Positions 9,114 to 16,800 of a DNA stretch of 64,000 bases are shown piece by piece (positions within the stretch are counted from its first letter, which is position 1; each line of letters starts with the position of its first letter). Under the pieces are notes generated by a model. That model was given only the letters and a program-made list of their open reading frames with translations. It searched no databases and was not told where the DNA came from. The stretch is from Bacteroidia bacterium (GTDB taxonomy: Bacteria > Bacteroidota > Bacteroidia > Flavobacteriales > Flavobacteriaceae): NCBI GenBank assembly GCA_030431055.1, contig JAUIJA010000001.1, positions 124,001-188,000 on the forward strand, in the 5' to 3' direction. The translations under genes were made by a program, and so were the position numbers.

Positions 9114-9143
9114 AAAAGCCACTCACAATGAGTGGCTTTTTTT
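9114..9143 (+). terminator. Bidirectional terminator between rpmA and the DMT gene
   Basis: AAAAGCCACTCA (9114-9125) pairs perfectly with TGAGTGGCTTTT (9129-9140) around a CAA loop. T-runs on both strands let it serve the convergent genes on either side. Confidence 0.9.
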
Positions 9144-9162
9144 ATGAACTCTATTGAAGTTT

Positions 9163-10032
9163 TTATTTCCGACTTGAAAAATAAACTCCAATCAAAACAA
9201 TTAAAGCACCAACTGTTTGTACAAAACTTAAAGCTTCATTCATAAATGCAAATCCTAACAGAAAAGCAACAACCGGAATTATATACGTTACAGATGAAGC
9301 AAATACCGGAGATGATATTTGAATTAACTTAAAGAATAAAATATTAGACAAACCTGTTCCTACAATTCCTAAAATTGCCACAAATTTCAACGAGTTTGTT
9401 ACTTGGACATCTTCTAAACTACTAAAAAAACCTGTAGAAAATAAAATTATTAATGCTGGAATAAACATTAAGGTGAAATTACCAACACTTATTGTCAATG
9501 GACTTAAATCAGACAAATACTTCTTTATAAAATTTGCGTTAATTCCATATAAAAAAGAAGCTATTAATATTAAAAAAGCATAATAATAATTTTCAGTATT
9601 ATTTTCTACATCACCAAACAAAACCAACAAAACACATCCTAAAAAACCTAATAACACTCCAAAAATTTGCCTTCTTTGTACCGATATTCCGAAAACAAAC
9701 ATTCCTACCAACAAAGTGCTTATTGGCGTTAATGAATTTAAAATTGAACTAACTGAACCTGCGATTTTAGTCAAAGCAGTAGCAAACAAAAAAACAGGAA
9801 AAAACGTTCCGCATAAAGCTGTAATCGCAATAAATTTCCATTTATATAAAGGAATTTTAGTCAGCTGCTTAAAACCTATTAACAACAAAAAACATCCTGC
9901 AAATAAAATTCGTAAAGCTCCTAATTGTATTGGTGTTAACCCTTTTAACCCAAGTTGCATTAGAATAAAAGAACTTCCCCAAACACTTCCTAAAAGAAGT
10001 AATAGCACCCATTTTAATTTATTTCCTTCCAT
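9163..10032 (-). CDS. DMT-superfamily (EamA) transporter
   Basis: A 289-residue integral membrane protein built of two EamA repeats, giving about ten transmembrane helices. The first repeat begins WVLLLLLGSVWGSSFILMQ and contains the typical LRILFAGCFLL. The second begins around YYYAFLILIASFLYGINANF and ends in LIVLIGVYFSSRK. Members export amino acids, metabolites or drugs in exchange for protons, and the substrate cannot be deduced from sequence. The gene is monocistronic: it converges on the rpmA terminator and is divergent from the heavy-metal-associated lipoprotein gene. Nothing unusual is seen. Confidence 0.93.
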   Translation of the reverse strand: MEGNKLKWVLLLLLGSVWGSSFILMQLGLKGLTPIQLGALRILFAGCFLLLIGFKQLTKIPLYKWKFIAITALCGTFFPVFLFATALTKIAGSVSSILNSLTPISTLLVGMFVFGISVQRRQIFGVLLGFLGCVLLVLFGDVENNTENYYYAFLILIASFLYGINANFIKKYLSDLSPLTISVGNFTLMFIPALIILFSTGFFSSLEDVQVTNSLKFVAILGIVGTGLSNILFFKLIQISSPVFASSVTYIIPVVAFLLGFAFMNEALSFVQTVGALIVLIGVYFSSRK

Positions 10033-10064
10033 AACTGAATTTCAGTTTCAAAATTCCGATTTTA

Positions 10065-10099
10065 TTTTGAAATAAACATTCTTATTTTTCGTAAATTTG
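10065..10099 (+). promoter_or_regulatory. Promoter of the heavy-metal-associated lipoprotein gene
   Basis: TTTTG at 10065-10069 and TAAATTTG at 10092-10099 have 22-bp spacing, at the long end of the Bacteroidetes range. The -7 element is 38 bp before the ATG. Confidence 0.55.
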
Positions 10100-10137
10100 T
10101 TAGAATATTAAACCTCAACAAATTAAAATAATATAAA

Positions 10138-10506
10138 ATGAAATTAGTTAAAGGAATTTCGTTTGTAATTGCGATGGGAGCTTTATTAGTAAGTTGCAAA
10201 AACGAAGGAAAAGCAGAAGAGAAAAATGAAGAAGTAATTGTTGAAAACACAATCCCTGCTGATGCAAAACTAGAAACCGCTAGTTTAACTATTGAAGGAA
10301 TGACTTGTGAAATTGGTTGTGCTAAAACCATTGAAGAGAAATTAGCGCATACAAAAGGCGTAAAAGAAGCTAAAGTTGACTTTGAAAACAATCTAGCAAC
10401 TGTAATTTTTGATTCAAATCAGCAAAACTTAGCATCGCTAACAGAAACTATTGAAGCTGTCGCTGGAGGTGATTCTTATAAAGTACTTGATTCGAAAGTG
10501 AATTAA
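10138..10506 (+). CDS. Heavy-metal-associated (HMA) domain lipoprotein
   Basis: A 122-residue protein with a lipoprotein signal: MKLVKGISFVIAMGALLVSC, where C20 would be acylated, so it is membrane-anchored. A short acidic/lysine linker (KNEGKAEEKNEE) leads to a single ferredoxin-like HMA domain at ~48-115. The metal loop reads GMTCEIGCAKTIEEKL. It has the two cysteines of the HMA site, but with three residues between them (CxxxC) and not the usual CxxC. Copper or another soft metal is the probable ligand, in periplasmic or envelope metal handling. No P-type ATPase or regulator lies next to it. Its own promoter and a convergent terminator make it a single-gene unit. Confidence 0.85.
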   Translation: MKLVKGISFVIAMGALLVSCKNEGKAEEKNEEVIVENTIPADAKLETASLTIEGMTCEIGCAKTIEEKLAHTKGVKEAKVDFENNLATVIFDSNQQNLASLTETIEAVAGGDSYKVLDSKVN

Positions 10507-10512
10507 AAAAAT

Positions 10513-10541
10513 AAAAAAGGAGCTTTTTAAGCTCCTTTTTT
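10513..10541 (+). terminator. Bidirectional terminator
   Basis: AAAAAAGGAGCTT and AAGCTCCTTTTTT form a perfect stem around a short T-rich loop in the 36-bp gap between convergent genes. T-runs exist on both strands. Confidence 0.9.
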
Positions 10542-10542
10542 A

Positions 10543-11493
10543 TTAAAAGATATAAGTTAACCCTATTCCTAATATTTGTTTTAACTGAACTTTTGGCCCA
10601 ACAGTTACTTGTTCGCCATCTATTTCTTCTTTTGCTTTTATATCATCATCATAAACAAGATGTGTTCCTAGATTTGCTTTTACATACTCATTAACTGTCA
10701 TTTCCATAAGAACTTGCCAATCTATATCTATGTTTCCGAAATTATTTAAGTAATCCGTATAAAGACTTAATCTATGTTCAACACTAATATTCTTCCAAAT
10801 TTCTTTTTCCCATTGATTAGTTACTAAAAAACCTAATTCTGTTCTAGATCTTTTACCTTTTCTAATTATTTCTCCAGAAACAGGATCATAAACTGCTTGA
10901 TCGACACCAAATGCTCCTTGATTAGCTAAATCTCTATCTAAAACCAAAGTTGTTTTTTGTGTTAAAGGAGAAATATATACATTTAAATTAAGTTCTTCTC
11001 TTTCATATTCAGCACCAACACCTAAGAAAAAATAAGCTGGCGCTAGAAATCTAGAAATTGCATCATCGGTATTTGGATAATTATATCCATTATAAAACTG
11101 AGTAGTAAATGTTAACTTACTACTGTAAAACCAATTTGATATAGTATCTGTTCTATATCCAAAAGTAGAATTTATTTGAAGCTGATCATCTGTTTTACGA
11201 ATCTCTTGCCCTTCTTGTTTATTTAATCCGTAACGAGCTATAAGTTCATTTTTCCAATTAATATTCGTCTTTTTATACTCTCTAATAAACTTACCTTTCA
11301 ACAAACCAGAAATTGAACTATTTCCACCAGGATTCCAATTTACAAACGCAATTTGAGTAATATCAAAACCAACTTTATTTGATTTTTTCCAATACGAAAT
11401 AGTATCTGCTTTTTCAGTTTGAATTATTTGAGCGTTTACTTTCGAAAAAACCAAAAAGAAACACACTGAGCTCAAAATCAGTATTTTTTTCAT
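10543..11493 (-). CDS. DUF3078 family protein, probable outer-membrane barrel
   Basis: A 316-residue protein with a signal peptide (residues 1-21, ending FSKVNA). The mature N-terminus holds the DUF3078 signature: WKKSNKVGFDITQIAF followed by VNWNPGGNSSISGLL. The rest alternates aromatic and polar residues in short strands (YRTDTISNWFYSSKLTF, ELGFLVTNQWEKEIW) and ends LGIGLTYIF. A terminal phenylalanine is typical of outer-membrane barrels recognised by BamA. No function is known for the family. It lies 40 bp downstream of dxs on the same strand and is probably co-transcribed with it, though nothing links the two functionally. Confidence 0.85.
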   Translation of the reverse strand: MKKILILSSVCFFLVFSKVNAQIIQTEKADTISYWKKSNKVGFDITQIAFVNWNPGGNSSISGLLKGKFIREYKKTNINWKNELIARYGLNKQEGQEIRKTDDQLQINSTFGYRTDTISNWFYSSKLTFTTQFYNGYNYPNTDDAISRFLAPAYFFLGVGAEYEREELNLNVYISPLTQKTTLVLDRDLANQGAFGVDQAVYDPVSGEIIRKGKRSRTELGFLVTNQWEKEIWKNISVEHRLSLYTDYLNNFGNIDIDWQVLMEMTVNEYVKANLGTHLVYDDDIKAKEEIDGEQVTVGPKVQLKQILGIGLTYIF

Positions 11494-11533
11494 GATAGTA
11501 GATGTTGTTTGGGGTACAAAAATCTTAATTTTT

Positions 11534-13300
11534 CTAAACCGACAAAAGTTTTATTAAAGAATTAACGTCAATTTCACAAATTTCTTGTTGTTGTACAACA
11601 GAAGCTTGTTCTATAAAAGTATCTTTAACGCCTAATTTTTTAATAGGAATTAGAATTCCACATTCAGAATAAAACCCTTCAATCAAACTTCCAAAACCAC
11701 CAAATTTAACACCATCTTCAATCGTGATTATCGAATCATGCTTTTTAGCTAATTCAAGTAAAACTTTTTTATCTAAAGGCTTAATAAACGGAAAATGGTA
11801 ATGTGAATATTCTTCTTTATTTGAAATAGAATTTAAAGCCTTAGTAACATTATTTCCAATAGTTCCCGTTGAAAGTATCGCTTTTTTTGTGCCTTTTTGT
11901 AAACAAATAGCTCTTCCTATTTCGAGTTTTTCAAAAGGTTGTTGCCAATCTAAAATTTCTCCTCTACCTCTTGGATAACGAATTGCTATTGGATAATCTA
12001 AGCCCAACTGAGCTGTATACATTAAATTGCGTAACTCAATTTCATTAATTGGTGCTGTAATAATAATGTTTGGAATACAACTTAAATATGCAATATCAAA
12101 AACTCCATGATGCGTTGCTCCGTCTTCTCCCACAAATCCAGCTCTATCTAAACAAAAAACAACAGGCAAATTTTGCAATGCCACATCATGAATCACTTGA
12201 TCATAAGCACGCTGTAAAAAAGTAGAATACACATTACAAAAAACTGTCATTCCTTGTGTTGCCATTCCAGCTGCTAATGTTACTGCATGTTGCTCTGCAA
12301 TTCCTACGTCGAAAGCTCTTTCAGGAAATTGTTCCATCATAAACCTCATTGAACTTCCGGTTGGCATAGCTGGCGTTATTCCAATTATCTTCTGATTTTT
12401 TTCTGCTAACTCTACTAAAGTGTATCCAAAAACATCTTGAAATTTTGGCGGTAAATTCTCTTCATTATTGGGATGAATTTTTCCCGTTTTAGCTTCAAAT
12501 TTACCTGGCGCATGATATTTTACTTGATCTTCTTCGGCTAACTGCAAACCTTTTCCTTTAGTAGTTATTACATGTAAAAATTTCGGCCCTTTTACATTTT
12601 TTAATCGCTCTAATTCAGAAATTAATTTTGGTAAATCATGTCCGTCTATTGGACCAGAATAATCAAAATTCAATGATTTTATGATATTATTCGCTTTAGG
12701 ATTTTTCCCCTCTTTTACTGCTGCTAAATAATCTTTTAACGCACCAACGCTCGGATCAATTCCGATAGCATTATCATTTAAAATCACCAATAAATTAGCA
12801 TCTGTAACTCCAGCGTGATTTAAACCTTCAAATGCCATTCCGCTTGCTAAAGACGCATCGCCAATAACTGCTATATGTTGTTTATCTATATCTCCGTTAA
12901 GTTTTGAGGCAATTGCCATTCCCAAAGCAGCAGAAATTGAAGTGGAAGAATGTCCTACACCAAAAGCATCAAATTCGCTTTCACTTCGCTTAGGAAAACC
13001 CGAAATTCCGTCTTGTTCTCTATTTTTATGGAAACTATTTTTTCGTCCAGTTAGAATTTTATGTCCATAAGCTTGATGGCCAACATCCCAAATCAATAAA
13101 TCTTCAGGTGTATTAAAAACATAATGCAACGCAATTGTTAGTTCAACAACACCTAAACTAGCACCCAAATGCCCTCCTTTTTGCGAAACTACATCGATAA
13201 TAAAATCGCGCAATTCTTGAGCAAATTGTGGTAACTGACTTACTTCAAGTTGTCTTAATTCGGTAGGAAAATTTATTTTGTCTAGTAATTTTGATTGCAT
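11534..13300 (-). CDS. dxs: 1-deoxy-D-xylulose-5-phosphate synthase
   Basis: Dxs condenses pyruvate and glyceraldehyde-3-phosphate to DXP using thiamine diphosphate. DXP feeds the MEP isoprenoid route and also thiamine and pyridoxal phosphate synthesis. The 588-residue protein shows the family blocks: GGHLGASLGVVELT (42-55), WDVGHQAYGHKILTGR (71-86), GHSSTSISAALG (116-127), YSGPIDGHD and GEDGATHHGVFD. It is somewhat shorter than E. coli Dxs (620). The ThDP motif reads GDA at 147-149 with NDN at 175-177. The usual third position is G, so this is a lineage variant worth noting. Mevalonate-pathway genes occur in the same window. Divergent from tadA with only 38 bp between starts. Confidence 0.93.
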   Translation of the reverse strand: MQSKLLDKINFPTELRQLEVSQLPQFAQELRDFIIDVVSQKGGHLGASLGVVELTIALHYVFNTPEDLLIWDVGHQAYGHKILTGRKNSFHKNREQDGISGFPKRSESEFDAFGVGHSSTSISAALGMAIASKLNGDIDKQHIAVIGDASLASGMAFEGLNHAGVTDANLLVILNDNAIGIDPSVGALKDYLAAVKEGKNPKANNIIKSLNFDYSGPIDGHDLPKLISELERLKNVKGPKFLHVITTKGKGLQLAEEDQVKYHAPGKFEAKTGKIHPNNEENLPPKFQDVFGYTLVELAEKNQKIIGITPAMPTGSSMRFMMEQFPERAFDVGIAEQHAVTLAAGMATQGMTVFCNVYSTFLQRAYDQVIHDVALQNLPVVFCLDRAGFVGEDGATHHGVFDIAYLSCIPNIIITAPINEIELRNLMYTAQLGLDYPIAIRYPRGRGEILDWQQPFEKLEIGRAICLQKGTKKAILSTGTIGNNVTKALNSISNKEEYSHYHFPFIKPLDKKVLLELAKKHDSIITIEDGVKFGGFGSLIEGFYSECGILIPIKKLGVKDTFIEQASVVQQQEICEIDVNSLIKLLSV

Positions 13301-13325
13301 GTAACAAAAGTAGTGATTGAATTTG

Positions 13326-13333
13326 TAATTTTG
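13326..13333 (+). promoter_or_regulatory. Possible -7 element immediately before tadA
   Basis: TAATTTTG fits TAnnTTTG and ends only 5 bp before the tadA ATG. If used, the transcript would be leaderless or nearly so. No TTG lies at the expected -33 spacing, so the assignment is weak. Confidence 0.3.
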
Positions 13334-13338
13334 TGCGT

Positions 13339-13779
13339 ATGGAAAACATTTTCACAGACGAATATTTTATGAAAAAGGCTTTAGCCGAAGCCGAAACTGC
13401 TTTTGAAAAAGGAGAAATTCCTGTTGGAGCAATTATTGTAATTGACAATAAAGTAATTGCACGAAGTCATAATCTTACTGAACTTTTGAACGATGTAACT
13501 GCTCATGCCGAAATGCAAGCAATAACAAGCGCTGCAAATTATTTAGGCGGAAAATATTTAAAAAATTGTACTCTTTATGTAACACTAGAACCTTGTCAAA
13601 TGTGTGCTGGAGCATTATATTGGAGTCAAATTTCAAAAATTGTTTACGGAGCTTCCGATGAAAATAGAGGTTTTTCAAAATTAGGCACACAATTACATCC
13701 TAAAACCAAGGTCATTTCTGGAGTTTTGGAAGAAGAATGTTCCTTGTTAATGCGTGCTTTTTTTAGAACAAAAAGGTAA
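13339..13779 (+). CDS. tadA: tRNA-specific adenosine deaminase / nucleoside deaminase
   Basis: A 146-residue zinc deaminase of the cytidine-deaminase fold. The zinc and catalytic signatures are HAE (in DVTAHAEMQAI, with the proton-shuttling Glu) and PCQMC (in LEPCQMCAGAL). The N-terminus DEYFMKKALAEAETAFEKGEIPVGAII, read in two parts, is typical of TadA, which makes inosine at the wobble position of tRNA-Arg. Nucleobase deaminases of the same family (guanine deaminase) are a less likely alternative. The ATG at 13339 is preferred over a GTG six bases upstream that overlaps a possible -7 element. Divergent from dxs. Confidence 0.9.
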   Translation: MENIFTDEYFMKKALAEAETAFEKGEIPVGAIIVIDNKVIARSHNLTELLNDVTAHAEMQAITSAANYLGGKYLKNCTLYVTLEPCQMCAGALYWSQISKIVYGASDENRGFSKLGTQLHPKTKVISGVLEEECSLLMRAFFRTKR

Positions 13780-13884
13780 TATTCACTTTATTTATTTTAT
13801 CAATATTTTTCCTACCTTTAAAACAATATTTTTTCTTCCTTTGAAGTTGTAAAGGTATTCTCTATTTTAAATTCTTTCTTTATT

Positions 13885-16800
13885 ATGAAACAACAACGAA
13901 TTCTATCGGTTGTAATAGCTATGCTATTGTTTGTAAGCTGTTCTAAACAAAAATCTGAAAACTTTGATTCGGATTATTCTCTTTTTAAAGATTATATTCT
14001 TAGTTATAGTCCAGGAATTATTTCTAGTTCCGAAGATATTAGAGTTGTTTTAGCATTTGATAATCAAGATTGGAACGAAAATAAAGAGTTGGATCAAAAT
14101 TTATTCAAAATAAATCCTTCAATAAAAGGTAAAGTTGTGGCTTTATCTTCAAACACAGTTGCTTTTGTTCCAGATGAAAAACTAGATCAAAATACTGCTT
14201 ATCAAGTAAGTTTTAAACTTGGCGAACTTAAACAAATCGATAAAATTCTAAGAGAATTTAATTTTACTGTAAAAATTATTAAACAAGATTTTATGGTTTC
14301 TGTTATCGATTTACAATCGTATAGCAAAGATTTCCAATACATAAATGGCGTTTTAAACACTAGTGATAATTTAGATTTTGAAACTGCAAAAAAATTAATC
14401 CAAGTTTCTCAAAAAAATAAAAAAGTAAATGTAAAATTCAATAAAGAACTGAGTACTTCAAGAGAGTTTAAATTCGTAATCGACAGCATTCAGCGTTTTG
14501 TTGAAGATAGTAAAATCAACATATCTTGGAACGGAAAAGATTTTGATATCGACCAAAAAGGAAAAATGGAATTTGACATTCCTGGCAAAAACAATTTCAA
14601 AATTATTTCTGCCGAAGTTCAAGAAGCCGACAATCAAATTTTATTATTAAACTTTTCCGATCCGCTTAAAAAAGGACTAGATTTTAACGGTTTAGTAGAA
14701 GTTGAAACTGCAACCAACTTAAAATTTGCAACTGCAGGAAATCTTTTAAAAGTATTCTTTAACGAGCCCTTAAAAGGCGAATTATTAGTTGAAGTTTTTC
14801 AAGGAATTCAAAGTGAAGACGGTTATAAAATGAAACAAAATTTCTCTCAAAAAGTTTCATTTGAGCAAATTAAACCGCAAGTACGTTTTATAAAAAGCGG
14901 AACTATTTTACCAAGTTCAAATAATTTAAAAATCAATTTTGAAGCCGTAAACTTAAAAGCTGTTGATGTAAAAGTGTATAAAATTTACAAAAATAACATT
15001 TTACAGTTTTTACAAGACAACGAAATTAATGGAAGTAGAAATCTAAGAAAAGTAAGTGCGCCAATTGCAAAGCAAACATTGTATCTAAAAAAGAATAATC
15101 TTGCCAATTATAGCAAATGGAATGCTTATGCTATTGATTTGTCAAAAATAATTCAACCAGAACCTGGAGCGATTTACAGAGTTGAATTAACAATTCTAAG
15201 AAAATATTCTCTTTTTAAATGTTCATCTGGCAATGCTATTGAAGGAGAAAATGAAGAGGATGAAAACTTTGATTCGGATGAAGTTCGTTCTACGGAATAC
15301 TATTATGACAACGATTATTACTATTACAATTGGTATGAACGTGAAGATCCTTGCACTTCATCCTATTACTATAACAATACTATCGGAACAAATGTTATCG
15401 CTTCCGATTTGGGAGCCATTGTAAAAAGAGGTGAAAACGGAAGTTATCATATTGCTGTGAATAACATTGTAGATACAAAACCTATTTCTGGTGCTAATGT
15501 AGAATTGTATGATTACCAACAACAAAAATTAGCCTCTACATCTACTGATGTAGATGGATTTGCTAGAATTGAAGTTGATCGTTATGCTTATTTTGCAATT
15601 ATAACAAAAGACAAAAACACTACATATGTAAAACTAGACGAAGGACGTTCCCTTTCTGTTAGTGATTTTGAAGTAGGCGGCGTAACTTTAGAAAAAGGAT
15701 TAAAAGGATACATTTATGGCGAACGCGGTGTTTGGCGTCCTGGCGACACTTTACATATTGCATTTATGCTAAATGACAATGAAAGTAAACTTGAAAAAAC
15801 GCATCCTATTAAATTCAAACTATCTGACCCTAGAGGAAAACTAACCTATCAAGCTGTTCAAAAGTATAACAAATCTAATCATTATAAATTTACTGTTGCT
15901 ACAAAACCAACAGATATTACAGGTAATTGGGAAGCTAAAATAAGTATTGGTGGTGCCAATTTTTATAAAAGCATTAAAATTGAAACCATTAAACCGAATC
16001 GCTTAAAAATCAAAAATAGTTTTGGAGGTGCTTCAATTTCTGGCAATAATCCAAACAAAGGAACTTTAGAAGTGGCTTGGTTACATGGTGCAGTTGCTAA
16101 AAATTTAAAAGTAGAAATGCAAGCGAAGTTCATGAAAGAAACAACTACTTTTAAAAAGTACAACAATTATGATTTTGATGATGATGTAAGAGATTTTTAT
16201 ACCGAAGAAGTTAATGTGTTTTCTGGCAAAGTGGATGAAAATGGTAAAACAGATGTAACTTTAAAACCAACTGTTTCTAGTCAAGCTCCTGGTAAATTAA
16301 AAATTGTAATGCAAACTAAAGCATTTGAATCGGGCGGCGATTTTAGTACCGATGTGGTTTCGGCTTCATTTTCTCCTTACAAAACGTATGTTGGATTAAA
16401 AAGTCCAACAGCCAATAAATATGGATTTTTAGAAACCGACAAAGTCAATAAATTCGAAGTAGTTACACTTTCTGAAAATGGAAAACCAAAATCCGTAAAA
16501 GATTTAGAAGTTCGAGTATATAAAGTCGATTGGCGTTGGTGGTGGAATTCATCCGGAAACGATTTATCAAAATACAATTCAGATAATGTAACAACAGCTT
16601 ATAAAAACTTCACTATTTCAACTAATTCAAGTGGAAAAGCAAGTTTCCAATTTTCAGTTCCTGAAGGCGATTGGGGAAGATATTTAGTTCGTGTAGTTGA
16701 TCCAAACGACGGACATGCAACGAGCACAACAGAAATTATCGATTGGCCTTATTGGTCGGGTAAAACTAAAAACGGTGATGCTTCAGCAGCAAACATGCTT

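Noticed and set aside
11534..13300. GDA at the thiamine diphosphate site as proof of an inactive Dxs
   Set aside because: All other Dxs blocks are intact, including NDN, the GHSS block and the HHG region. A variant residue alone does not show loss of activity.
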